64,000 nucleotides of DNA from Mesostigma viride. Lineage: Eukaryota > Streptophyta > Mesostigmatophyceae > Mesostigmatales > Mesostigmataceae. The translations under genes and the position numbers were made by a program. Under the pieces are notes generated by a model, which was given only the letters and a program-made list of their open reading frames with translations, had not been told where the DNA came from and did no database searches. Positions 43,301 to 48,884 of this stretch are shown here, piece after piece. The stretch's first letter is position 1. Each line of letters begins with the position of its first letter. The stretch is taken from assembly GCA_009746045.1 (NCBI GenBank), contig RPFO01000102.1:1292540-1356539 (forward strand). Reading direction: 5' to 3'.

Positions 43301-45362
43301 CCAGCAGTCCTACAACCACCCCGCCCAGCACCGCTAGCACCCAAACCCTGATGAAACTCGGTGCGAGGAAGGTCGGCAGCTGCGATACCTATGCCTTGGC
43401 CACGCAAATATGCTGGCGATGGTCACAGTCCAGGCTCCACACATGACCAAGCTCAGTTGAAGGCTTTTGCGAGGGTCGGATTCATCAGTTCTAGCCACCC
43501 TGCGCTCAACCTCGACGCCCCTGCATCTCTCAGCGCATCTGGGACATTCCTTCAATATTGTATCGCCGTACTTCCCCGCAGGTGCTGATTTTCCAAGGCT
43601 GGGGCTATGCAACCTTTTTCGGCCTGGGAAACACTAACGGGTTTGAGACGGTGGACGTCGTCTCGCCGCTCATGGTGTGATATTATACATTTATATACTA
43701 CTATTATTATTTATATATTGTAGTACTATTTATATACTACTAGTGGTATTCTATATTTGACAACCTTACCTTGTAGAGTACCTTTCTTGCACGATCTGTT
43801 TCGGGGTGGGAAGCACCGACAGACTGGACATAGTGGACGCTGTCTCACCACCTGTTGTGCTGCCCACAGTAATCAGTGCCTGTGAGCCTGAGAATACTAA
43901 ACCCTAGTCGTATAGTAGCATATTTTTGCGATTGTGGACATGGTCTCGCTGCTGACTGTATCGTGCTCTACGGAAACACAGAAGATCACACTCCGCACAC
44001 AAGGGTGGCCCTGATTTGGGGGTGGATGTCACTCTTGTGCTGATCTATTGGGTCAGAATCTTGGGGCATGATACGGAAAAGAGAGTTGGTGTATCTCTAC
44101 TCATTTTCAGTGGATCAAGCAAGAAATAGGGATAGTAAATATTTTCCTACCTGTCCAAACAGTTTTAATGTTCAGGTTTAGTTTTGGCCTTCACGCCTTC
44201 ATCGCCCTCACGCCCACCTAATGACACAAAATACTGACCACCTGCCCGGCCTAGCACCACCTCATAGACGTCCACCCAGCCATTTCGCCTGCTCTGCAAC
44301 TCACAAGCGCACTCTTCCATCTTTTGTTCTGATGCTCTACACATACTAATATAATTATTGATCAACATGTACTGTCAAGACTTTCCAAAAAACCGCTAGT
44401 TTTCATAGAGTTCACTATTGTGGCCTGTACCTGCTAGAACTCATTTTTCAGGCTTCCTGTTTCACTTGCTTTATAGCAATCCTCTTTGGATAGAGGGGGG
44501 GGGATCTTCCTTCTCAAGTTGAACATCAACTTATCGAGCTACAATGAAATCAGCCACTCTACAAGTCCTACCCATGCGAAGGTACCTGCCACTGGCCTGC
44601 TACGTTACCGACGGCTGATCCTTTTTGTGCCACCTCATCTCCCACCCATGCTGCATTCATTTCTAGACTGATGCCACCCATGCTAAATCATTTGCTTCTT
44701 GATCCTATACTCATGCAGGGCCTCGACTCCACCATTGGCGCCAACATGACCCTCGCCCAAATCATCTGCTTCCTCAACACGTTCACCGCCCACATCCTGG
44801 CCTCCCTCTTCGCGGGCGTCTGCCACGCCAGCTGGCTCTCCGCCAGGCTGTCCCGTCCCCGCCCCGTAAAAAAGCCAGCCACCCCCACCCTGACCAAAGG
44901 GACACACATTACTGTGACGGAGGATGGCCGCGTTGTGCTTCATGCCCCGAAGATCAAAGGCACCCTGGACTCCAGGCGAGGGGGCTCACCCCGAGAGAAT
45001 TTGTCAGGGCCAGCCCGCCCGGCCCAACCGGTTGGGCGCCAGCATGGCGGCTGCCAAGACAGTGCCCCGATTCGAGGCCTCGGGCGCGGTCAGTTTTCTA
45101 CAAAAGGCCAGAGTGACCCCAGCTTGCATGGATCGACCCTGGCGGCACGTGGTTGCGGGATCGGCAGGGACCCTGGCCGGTGGCCGCTCCTGCAGTGCGC
45201 GCTGGCGCACTGGGCGGTGACGGCGGCGTTGCAGGGTGCGGCGGTGGCGTTCTTTTGCGCCATGCTGGTGGCGACAGGGCAGCGGGGGGAGGGACGAGGG
45301 GGCGGGGCACGTGCTTCGAGCGCCTTTACTCCAAAGTACGTTGTTGCACGGGGAATCAGATG
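12577..45362 (+). CDS. PIGG: GPI ethanolamine phosphate transferase, PIGG/GPI7 type (multi-exon, N-terminus not found)
   Basis: This membrane enzyme of the endoplasmic reticulum moves ethanolamine phosphate from phosphatidylethanolamine to a mannose of the GPI anchor. PIGG/GPI7 acts on the second mannose. The catalytic exons are 12577-12762, 14568-14655, 15365-15471, 17457-17540, 18065-18117, 19338-19440 and 33959-34497. The first six introns have GT-AG ends and fully compatible phases. In order they give VIDAL (metal Asp), [11 protein letters not shown] (Thr nucleophile), LTGM and [37 protein letters not shown] and VLSDHGM..GSHGG. These are the alkaline-phosphatase-fold residues of the family. 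Then come [16 protein letters not shown], many membrane segments, [14 protein letters not shown] and a terminal [27 protein letters not shown] before SDHGM, and VKDTDEVDN, favour PIGG over PIGO or PIGN. A typical Arg after VIDAL is Pro here. The gene spans at least 32.8 kb because of repeat-filled introns. Confidence 0.88.
12905..13096 (+). pseudogene. Two degenerate copies of the preceding PIGG-like exon end
   Basis: 12905-12985 (CACCTGGATGTGCATGGCTT, then CTGCAATGAGCC and GTTGACGTC) and 13023-13096 (AGTACATGGCTTCAATTCGG then AATTGTCAACGCCCACGCTGACG, ending ATGGTGAGTAG) copy the end of exon 12577-12762. The first keeps only an AAGGTG remnant at the donor position. Translated, the second still reads [15 protein letters not shown] against [15 protein letters not shown]. 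Confidence 0.8.
14161..14480 (+). repeat. 99 bp tandem repeat carrying telomere-type (CCCTAAA)3
   Basis: GATGCTTTGGTCTATCTTTT starts at 14161, 14260, 14359 and 14458, exactly 99 bp apart. Each full unit includes three CCCTAAA heptamers, the complement of plant-type TTTAGGG. A further degenerate partial unit precedes at about 14095. It lies in the PIGG-like intron just upstream of exon 14568. Confidence 0.92.
14568..14655 (+). CDS. PIGG: PIGG-like exon: LTGM and EDSLI segment
   Basis: Acceptor TTCCAG|ACC, donor GATCG|GTAATT, 29 codons plus 1 base. It encodes [16 protein letters not shown] followed by PFSEDSLI. This matches the family's LTTG..P.F....N....EDN.I block, which follows the nucleophile region. 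Confidence 0.82.
14826..15000. repeat. AT-rich (ATAACA/ACTATA) low-complexity repeat
   Basis: Irregular repeats of AACAATATAACA and ACAATACTACTATA in the intron between exons 14568 and 15365. Confidence 0.85.
15365..15471 (+). CDS. PIGG: PIGG-like exon: GDDTW metal-site segment
   Basis: Acceptor GCATGCAG|CCC, donor GATTTT|GTGAGT. It completes an Ala codon from the previous exon. It encodes [17 protein letters not shown] then [16 protein letters not shown] is the hallmark of GPI ethanolamine phosphate transferases. Confidence 0.9.
16084..17176 (+). repeat. (TCC)n array, about 1.09 kb
   Basis: Pure polypyrimidine TCC trinucleotides with two kinds of interruption, each present twice at matching spacing: a short C run (about 16334 and 16790) and CCGGCCTCC plus a long C run (16532 and 16986). 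It lies in the PIGG-like intron 280 bases before acceptor 17456. The long Ser, Pro, Leu and complementary Gly/Arg frames are artefacts. Confidence 0.98.
17457..17540 (+). CDS. PIGG: PIGG-like exon: DEVDN segment
   Basis: Acceptor CCATGCAG|GTA, donor ATGCTG|GTACGT, exactly 28 codons in phase 0. It encodes [16 protein letters not shown] to EWNML, equivalent to the family's VSDYTEVDNNV...L...DWD.LILH stretch. The next exon begins with the ILH. Confidence 0.9.
18065..18117 (+). CDS. PIGG: PIGG-like exon: DHVGH metal-site motif
   Basis: A 53-base exon between TTGGTGCAG and GTGGGT. It encodes [17 protein letters not shown], with the Asp and His ligands of the phosphatase fold. An echo of GGCCACAAGGGAG lies at 18237 in the following intron. 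Confidence 0.92.
18235..18420 (+). repeat. Degenerate about 55-60 bp tandem repeat
   Basis: CTAGGTTTTCTATCT....TATAGTCCCCTCATGGATGGTATATAGAT occurs about three times with heavy divergence. It follows the GGCCACAAGGGAG echo of the upstream exon. Confidence 0.7.
19105..19337 (+). repeat. Two upstream echoes of the acceptor of exon 19338
   Basis: The true junction ATTATCCAG|CCAGCTCATGCTCCCC is preceded by GCATGCAGCCAGCTCATGCTGCCC (about 19106) and TCATCCAGCCTGCTCACGCTCCCC (about 19229), spaced about 110-120 bases, with the surrounding intron sequence also similar. Confidence 0.8.
19338..19440 (+). CDS. PIGG: PIGG-like exon: [12 protein letters not shown] segment
   Basis: It completes an AG|C codon and then gives 34 codons ending at CTGCTG|GTGAGG. 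It encodes [20 protein letters not shown] and then TRSLL, the helix just before the SDHGM strand, typical of PIGG with its charged linker. The next exon starts 14.5 kb downstream. Confidence 0.88.
19875..20203 (+). repeat. (GTAAGA)n hexanucleotide array
   Basis: About 55 copies of AAGAGT/GTAAGA with one GGGTAA variant at 19914. It lies in the 14.5 kb PIGG-like intron. On the plus strand it repeats GTAAGA, a sequence close to a splice-donor core. Confidence 0.97.
20797..21175 (-). mobile_element. LTR of a Copia-type element (3' LTR, minus strand)
   Basis: 379 bp, starting AGTTAGTCTAAGTCTCCCGC and ending TTCCACTAACT in its own orientation. The ends form an AGTTAG/CTAACT inverted pair. Outer sequence beyond 20797 diverges at once from the two other LTR copies, which defines the LTR end. 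A purine-rich AAAGTGGG directly precedes it on the minus strand, a good polypurine tract. The RNase H relic lies just upstream in the same orientation. Confidence 0.8.
21559..22008 (-). pseudogene. Copia-type reverse transcriptase-RNase H C-terminal fragment
   Basis: 150 codons matching the C-terminal RNase H region of Ty1/Copia polyproteins: [20 protein letters not shown], then [14 protein letters not shown] with the catalytic-type Asp and Ser/Gln pattern, then ALTKVP. It is truncated on its 5' side at 22011, where an oppositely oriented LTR starts. Its position before a polypurine tract and 3' LTR is right for a Copia element. It is inactive as it stands. Confidence 0.75.
22012..22898 (+). 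mobile_element. LTR of Copia-type element (5' LTR, plus strand) with about 508 bp insertion
   Basis: Same termini as the LTR at 20797 but 887 bp long, because about 508 extra bases (22237-22744) split it after GGATCAGTAA. The other two LTR copies run continuously across this point. The insert includes CACTTATTGTAATAAACTTG near its end and shows no coding capacity that I can see. It is followed by the gag-like ORF. Confidence 0.78.
22995..25584 (+). pseudogene. Gag-like gene of the Copia element, plus-strand copy (broken)
   Basis: Starts [14 protein letters not shown] 97 bases after the LTR. It has a Ser-rich N-terminal region, then a long charged coiled-coil region (Arg/Glu/Ala-rich), a Gln-rich linker, and a folded C-terminal part from [14 protein letters not shown] to [11 protein letters not shown] that looks like a capsid domain. 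The reading frame is broken by a TAG at about 23583, a frameshift near 24410, and a TAA at 25177 after DPTTL. The frame continues past that TAA as [20 protein letters not shown] and runs on past the palindromic insertion to 25584. No protease or integrase follows, because the copy is cut off by its inverted partner. Confidence 0.75.
25247..25452. mobile_element. 206 bp perfect palindrome, small foldback element with 5 bp target duplication
   Basis: Two 103-base arms match without a mismatch about the centre at 25349/25350 (GAC|GTC). Ends are AGTTAGG and CCTAACT. GCAAT flanks it on both sides (25242-25246 and 25453-25457). The inverted gag copy carries the same site with one GCAAT and no insert (25585-25605). 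Each arm holds a 14 bp stem (25256-25269 with 25297-25310) and a 7 bp stem CCGGCGA/TCGCCGG (25312-25318 with 25326-25332). It has no coding capacity, so it must be moved by a transposase made elsewhere. Confidence 0.9.
25585..27822 (-). pseudogene. Gag-like gene of the Copia element, minus-strand copy (broken)
   Basis: Inverted sister of the copy at 22995-25584, alignable over nearly its whole length. It starts [13 protein letters not shown]. It has a TAA at about 27052 in a place where the plus copy has Lys, and a frameshift near 26200. It also ends at TAA after DPTTL, like the plus copy. It has a sense codon where the plus copy has TAG at 23583. Its 3' end is cut at the inversion point. Confidence 0.75.
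27917..28298 (-). mobile_element. LTR of Copia-type element (5' LTR, minus strand)
   Basis: 382 bp copy without the 508 bp insertion. Termini are AGTTAGTCTAAGTC and CTAACT. The gag-like start codon lies 95 bases downstream on the minus strand. Compared with the LTR at 20797 it has an extra CTAG within GCCTAGCTGTAGCC and scattered substitutions. Confidence 0.8.
28299..29945. other. PIGG-like intron interior, nothing recognised
   Basis: No repeat array and no domain that I can name. Short frames on both strands show no support. Confidence 0.4.
30008..32646 (+). repeat. (GTGATA)n hexanucleotide array, about 2.6 kb
   Basis: Almost perfect GTGATA units to about 32380, then GTTATA units to 32610 and ATAGTA units at the end. 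The same 36-base interruption (TTATAGTTATGGTGATAGTT plus ATGGTTATAGTTATAG) occurs at 31951 and 32383, exactly 432 bases (72 units) apart. All frames without stops are artefacts. It lies in the 14.5 kb PIGG-like intron. Confidence 0.98.
32650..32930 (+). other. Unique segment between hexanucleotide arrays
   Basis: AACAATAACCATAGTAAATAATACCTAGCCAGTGACAGAA beside the first array recurs beside the second array (33067-33106: AACAATAACCATAATAAATCATACATAGCCAGTGACAGAA). The two arrays and their right flank are therefore copies of one duplicated segment. Confidence 0.75.
32931..33070 (+). repeat. (AATAGT)n hexanucleotide array
   Basis: About 23 perfect units, ending in the same AACAATAACCATA flank as the large array. 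Confidence 0.97.
33376..33545 (+). repeat. 76 bp tandem repeat, about 2.2 copies
   Basis: GCAAGGCAACCTCTCCTCAG starts at about 33380, 33450 and 33521, with nearly identical following sequence (GGCGGGATCCTGTTGTATCA). The opening GCAAGGCAACC is shared with the minisatellites at 9.1 and 62.8 kb. Looser AGGGCAACC motifs are scattered through 33147-33330. Confidence 0.85.
33959..34497 (+). CDS. PIGG: PIGG-like exon: SDHGM..GSHGG and low-complexity extension
   Basis: Acceptor TATATCAG|CTC joins in phase 0 to exon 19338-19440. [15 protein letters not shown] then FSPDESR is the last metal-binding block of the family. After INIFIPAD the frame stays open for about 150 residues rich in Asp/Thr, then Ser/Ala, which is not typical of PIGG. 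The exon could end earlier, or at TTTCCAG|GTGGGT (34497), which I prefer. Confidence 0.8.
34892..35103 (+). CDS. PIGG: PIGG-like exon: [16 protein letters not shown] segment
   Basis: The certain part is 35007-35103, [16 protein letters not shown] to [10 protein letters not shown], the family's [15 protein letters not shown] motif, ending at donor CCTC|GTGAGT. The acceptor may be GCGCAG|ACC at 35006. Alternatively it is CGACAG|CTA at 34891, which fits the phase of the preceding exon and reads through in frame. Confidence 0.72.
35213..35385 (+). pseudogene. Degenerate copies of the preceding PIGG-like exon end
   Basis: 35213-35265 reads [12 protein letters not shown] in one frame against [12 protein letters not shown] of the true exon, and 35346-35385 repeats GGCACTGCTGCTGGGCGGCC with less similarity. 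Neither has a good donor and acceptor pair. Confidence 0.65.
35386..36931. other. PIGG-like intron
   Basis: No exon recognised with confidence. Contains the short 36390-36485 repeat listed separately. Confidence 0.4.
36395..36490 (+). repeat. 15 bp tandem repeat (GGCAAGGCCTAGTGG-type)
   Basis: About five copies of GGCAAGGCCTAGTGG followed by two copies of an AAGACCTATTGGTT variant. Confidence 0.85.
36932..37552 (+). CDS. PIGG: Probable PIGG-like exon: luminal linker
   Basis: Open frame ending at CACTCTG|GTGGGT in phase 0. The start is uncertain, because an acceptor should lie before about 37050. [20 protein letters not shown] could correspond to the helix after the catalytic domain of PIGG proteins (LRFL..N..QLS.LL), and the rest is a Pro/Ala-rich linker. 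Position and frame support an exon, but similarity is weak. Confidence 0.45.
37730..38415 (+). repeat. (GGGGGAA/GGGGGGAA)n purine array
   Basis: About 670 bases of G5-6 A2 units, changing to GGGGGGA at the right end. It is all purine on one strand, in a PIGG-like intron. Gly/Lys/Glu and Pro frames are artefacts. Confidence 0.97.
38416..39507. other. PIGG-like intron, possible small exon near 38650
   Basis: A frame reading [18 protein letters not shown] ends at a CGCAG|GTGAAG junction (about 38700) and could be a small exon, but I have no family match. 39260-39440 has a loosely repeated segment (CATGTT.CTTTG.TTGA.G) ending in two GTGCGCAG acceptor-like sequences (39435 and 39507). Confidence 0.3.
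39508..41358 (+). CDS. PIGG: PIGG-like exon(s): membrane segments, first group
   Basis: Frame from acceptor GCGTGCGCAG|GGA to a TGA at 41359. It encodes about six hydrophobic segments: [87 protein letters not shown] and [18 protein letters not shown]. Low-complexity loops (a Ser/Pro stretch and a Glu/Lys/Gly run) lie between them. PIGG proteins have a C-terminal bundle of 10 or more such segments, so I read this as part of the same gene. Internal introns are possible. Confidence 0.6.
41370..42887 (+). CDS. PIGG: PIGG-like exon: membrane segments, second group, with polyserine loop
   Basis: Open frame ending at CCGTGGGAG|GTGGTA in phase 0, which joins in phase to the exon at 43582. Hydrophobic segments are [55 protein letters not shown] and [23 protein letters not shown] microsatellite inside the frame (41957-42131) encodes about 58 serines between membrane segments. 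The true start is uncertain: it follows an in-frame break at 41359 and probably an intron. Confidence 0.6.
41957..42131 (+). repeat. (TCC)n microsatellite inside a coding exon
   Basis: About 58 TCC triplets read as Ser codons in the PIGG-like membrane-segment exon. Same unit and strand as the intronic 1.1 kb array at 16.1 kb. Confidence 0.95.
43252..43269. repeat. (CA)n, short
   Basis: Nine CA dinucleotides in the intron 42888-43581. Confidence 0.9.
43582..43674 (+). CDS. PIGG: PIGG-like exon: FFGLGNTN motif
   Basis: Acceptor TCCCCGCAG|GTG, donor CTCATG|GTGTGA, exactly 31 codons in phase 0. It encodes [19 protein letters not shown] then [12 protein letters not shown], the conserved FF..GNSN...T/S.D block near the C-terminus of GPI ethanolamine phosphate transferases. 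Confidence 0.85.
43795..43975 (+). pseudogene. Two degenerate copies of the FFGLGNTN exon end
   Basis: 43800-43862 reads [20 protein letters not shown] against [21 protein letters not shown] third, weaker copy (GATTGTGGACATGGTCTCGC, then TGCTGACTG, about 43930-43960) still reads [10 protein letters not shown]. Confidence 0.8.
43976..44718. other. PIGG-like intron
   Basis: Nothing recognised apart from ordinary intron sequence. Confidence 0.4.
44719..45362 (+). CDS. PIGG: PIGG-like last recognised exon: C-terminal membrane segments
   Basis: Acceptor CATGCAG|GGC follows the previous exon in phase 0. It encodes [20 protein letters not shown], a cytosolic or luminal loop, then [20 protein letters not shown] and FTPKYVV. 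The last matches the family's final F.PK.L motif. No stop occurs at once: the frame runs on through the GGGCATG array to a TAG at 45592. Either the protein ends in a repeat tail (GAWGMGH units) or the CAAA|GTACGT sequence at about 45335 is a donor. Confidence 0.75.
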
Positions 45363-45376
45363 TAATCTTGGATGCT

Positions 45377-46414
45377 GGGCATGGGGCATGGGGCATGGGG
45401 CATGGGGCATGGGGCATGGGGCATGGGGCATGGGGCATGGGGCATGGGGCATGGGGCATGGGGCATGGGGCATGGGGCATGGGGCATGGGGCATGGGGCA
45501 TGGGGCATGGGGCATGGGGCATGGGGCATGGGGCATGGGGCATAGCGCATGGGGCATGGGGCATGGGGCATGGGGCATGGGGCATGGGGCATAGCGCATG
45601 GGGCATGGGGCATGGGGCATGGGGCATGGGGCATAGCGCATGGGGCATGGGGCATGGGGCATGGGGCATGGGGCATGGGGCATGGGGCATGGGGCATGGG
45701 GCATGGGGCATGGGGCATGGGGCATGGGGCATGGGGCATGGGGCATGGGGCATGGGGCATAGCGCATGGCGCATGGGGCATGGCGCATGGGGCATGGGGC
45801 ATGGGGCATGGGGCATGGGGCATGGGGCATGGGGCATGGGGCATGGGGCATGGGGCATGGGGCATGGGGCATGGGGCATGGGGCATGGGGCATGGGGCAT
45901 GGGGCATGGGGCATAGCGCATGGGGCATGGGGCATGGGGCATGGGGCATGGGGCATGGGGCATGGGGCATGGGGCATGGGGCATGGGGCATGGGGCATGG
46001 CGCATGGGGCATGGGGCATGGGGCATGGGGCATGGGGCATGGGGCATGGGGCATAGCGCATGGGGCATGGGGCATGGGGCATGGGGCATGGGGCATGGGG
46101 CATAGCGCATGGCGCATGGGGCATGGGGCATGGGGCATGGGGCATGGCGCATGGGGCATGGGGCATGGGGCATGGGGCATGGCGCATGGCGCATGGGGCA
46201 TGGGGCATGGGGCATGGGGCATGGGGCATGGGGCATGGGGCATGGGGCATGGGGCATGGGGCATGGGGCATGGGGCATGGGGCATGGAGCATGGGGCATG
46301 GGGCATGGGGCATGGGGCATGGGGCGTAGCGCATGGCGCATAGGGCATGGGGCATGGGGCATGGGGCATGGGGCATGGGGCATGGGGCATCGGGCATGGG
46401 GCATGGGGCATGGG
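45377..46414 (+). repeat. (GGGCATG)n heptanucleotide array, about 1.04 kb
   Basis: About 148 heptamers with scattered AGCGCAT and GGCGCAT variants. Long frames on both strands (HAPCPMP and GAWGMGH units) are repeat artefacts except possibly the first 30 units, see the last PIGG-like exon. Confidence 0.97.
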
Positions 46415-46540
46415 CCGATGCATGGAGGGCATGGGGCCCTGAGCATTTAAAATGGGTATTGGTGTCTGGGTAATTAATTGGTGGCTGAGCATCGGCTTTA
46501 AGACATGGGGTTCATGGACGTCGTAGAATGGTATGTGTAC

Positions 46541-46735
46541 CTTTGAGGGATGCTGTCGCCTTGTGTGGGATTCTTGTGGGGAACCTATTCATTCTTTTGG
46601 GGATGCTTTCGCCTTGTGTGGGATTCTTTTGGGGAGCCTATTCATTCTTTTGGGGATGCTTTCGCCTTGTGTGGGATTCTTTTGGGGAGCCTATTCATTC
46701 TTTTGGGGAACGTATTCATACGACTTCTTTGGCGG
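46541..46735 (+). repeat. 53 bp tandem repeat, about 3.5 copies
   Basis: GGATGCTTTCGCCTTGTGTG starts at 46548, 46601 and 46654, exactly 53 bases apart, with TTCTTTTGGGGAGCCTATTC between. Confidence 0.92.
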
Positions 46736-47007
46736 AACCCTAATATATGGGTCACGTATATTCATTGAGAATGATTAATTACGGAAATGAGACCGGCATG
46801 CAACATAAGGAAACTGCCCATGTCAAAGAGGGTCGCATATATTAAAAATTATAATAACTTACATCAGAGTGAAAGCACCCAATCAAACATGAACAAAGCC
46901 AACGCTAACAAGAGATAGCCACCCATATATAATATGTATATTATTTATCATTCTCAATGAATATATATTTAAAAATATAAGTACTTACATCATAGTACAT
47001 CAATAGC
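46736..47007. other. AT-rich intergenic
   Basis: No feature seen. An ATATATT-rich segment containing CATAGTAC..CATCAATAG immediately precedes the first LINE copy. Confidence 0.4.
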
Positions 47008-47568
47008 CCTTAACATCCCCTTTGGTTTGCACATTAGTAATGAGGATTTGTACGCTGATTTGCCCTATGTTTCCCACATTCTTAGGCACAGGCGCCTGGG
47101 CCTAGCCGGGCACCTGGCCCGCACAGATCAGGTAGATACATCAGATAGACTAGCTGGCACCAAGCCCGCCCAGCCTGGGCGCTATGTCCTCACCTGGCGT
47201 GCCCCCGGCCGCGCGCGGCAGGGCCGCCACCCGTGGACTTTTCGTGATAGACTCGGCATGGACATGTGCTACACTAGACGTGACGGGCTCACCCCCGGGC
47301 AGCCTCCTGGTTTGTCTGTAATATTGAGGCAGATGGTGCGCAAGGATAGATGGCAAGTAGTGATGAAGGAGACCACCCCCAAGCCTGTGGGGGCTCCGCG
47401 TGTGACCAAGTATGGCAGTCATAGCGATTCGGGCCGCGGTGCCCACACCCCTGTAACTAGGACCTAGATAGCTTACACCATCCATTCCATCCCATGTTCC
47501 CCTCCCACTGAGGACTTATGCTCACGTGACGCAGTCACGTGTCTATTAATTAATTAATTAATTAATCA
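47008..47568 (+). mobile_element. LINE ORF2 3' end, copy 1
   Basis: Starts in the ORF2 C-terminal region. It encodes ISNEDLYADLPYVSHILRHR, GLAGHLARTDQ and ending VTRT before TAG at 47465. RHRRL..AGHLART followed by a Trp/Arg-rich WRDRL..DRW tail is the usual C-terminus of LINE-type reverse transcriptase proteins, after the RT domain. The 3' end is GCTCACGTGACGCAGTCACG, TGTC and a run of ATTA repeats. It is a 5'-truncated, dead insertion. Confidence 0.82.
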
Positions 47569-47569
47569 T

Positions 47570-48220
47570 AGTAAAGGCACCCATGTAAAAATAAACAAAG
47601 CCAACGCTAACAAGAGATATCAATAAATATATATTACATGGGTCACATATCATACATGGTCACGGAGACAACCATGCAGCGCAGGCCTGGAATATCGAAG
47701 ATCAAGAGGGCAGAAAGAATGTCTACCCGCACGCTATTATGAATGAGGTCTTGAAAATCCAGACCATGGAAGCTTGAGCCTGCCTTCATCTTTGCCGCGT
47801 TTGTCAACTAGGTCATTCAGGATGACGGAGAGTTGCAAATCTGTTGCATTGTGTACGTTGAAATTTTGACTGGCTAACTTCCACAGCGTGAAATAGTCTA
47901 GACAGCTTAGCTGTGTACCCCATGCCTACGATGTGGCATGTCATACCTGCCTTATCATGTGATCACATTCAGCATGAGAGTCCAGCTAGTGCGCAGCGAA
48001 TCAATGCCGACGTGCGGATCCCCAGCTGTTTCTTTTCCACACGGACGATTTGGCTATGTGTGCAGGTTCTACTACCTATTGTTCGAGCTTCTACAAACGC
48101 ATGCATGCGGCCTGCTGTTTCACGTGGCGCCGTCCATGTTGCTGCCTTACATTGCCAGGCGTGCCTTCAATTAATGTCAAAGCTTGACATTGATTTATTA
48201 ATACTTGATTTATTAATACT
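47570..48220. other. Spacer between LINE copies
   Basis: No gene recognised. 47580-47640 repeats part of the segment before copy 1 (AAACAAAGCCAACGCTAACAAGAGATA). Confidence 0.45.
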
Positions 48221-48221
48221 A

Positions 48222-48728
48222 ACCCTATGTTTCCCACATTCTTAGGCACAAGCGCCTGGGCCTATAGCAGGGCACCTGGCCCGCACAGATCAGGTAGACA
48301 CATCAGATAGACTAGCTGGCACCAAGCCCGCCCAGCCTACCTGGGCGCTATGTCCTCACCTGGCGTGCCCCCGGCCGCGCGCGGCAGGGCCGCCACCCGT
48401 GGACTTTTCGTTATAGACTCGGCATGGACATGTGCTACACTAGACGTGACGGGCTCACCCCCGGGCAGCCTCCTGGTTTGTCTGTAATATGGAGGCAGAT
48501 GGTGCGCAAGGATAGATGGCAAGTAGTGATGCAGGAGACCACCCCCAAGCCTGTGGGGGTTCCGTGTGTGACCAAGTATGGCATTCATAGCGATTCGGGC
48601 CGTGGTGCCCACACCCCTGTAACTAGGACCTAGATAGCTTACACCATCCATTCCATCCCATGTTCCCCTCCCACTGAGGACTTATGCTCACGTGACGCCG
48701 TCACGTGTCTATTAATTAATTAATTAAT
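48222..48728 (+). mobile_element. LINE ORF2 3' end, copy 2
   Basis: About 95% like copy 1 from CCTATGTTTCCCACATTCTT onward, with a shorter 5' end and the same CACGTGACGCCGTCACGTGT and ATTA tail. It has frame breaks near its start (GGGCCTATAGCAGGGC). Confidence 0.82.
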
Positions 48729-48880
48729 GTGGCCCGACATCACGCTCATCGAGAAGCCGGAGCCTGCCCAACTTTGGCTAGCGCTGGACTGCCTGGCGCT
48801 CGAGGCTCGGGCAGCTAATTGGTCTAGAATTAATTAATTAATTAATAGACACGTGACTGCGTCCTCAGTGGGAGGGGAGC
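48729..48880 (-). mobile_element. Inverted LINE 3' tail
   Basis: ATTAATTAATTAATTAATAG, then ACACGTGACTGCGTCCTCAG at 48828-48872, is the reverse complement of the 3' ends of the three plus-strand LINE copies. 48729-48827 begins GTGGCCCGA, as does the sequence after copy 3 (49861). Confidence 0.75.
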
Positions 48881-48884
48881 ATCA

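Noticed and set aside
45004-46492. Long HAPCPMP-type frames on the minus strand
   Set aside because: Artefact of the GGGCATG array, which has a 7-base unit open in several frames.
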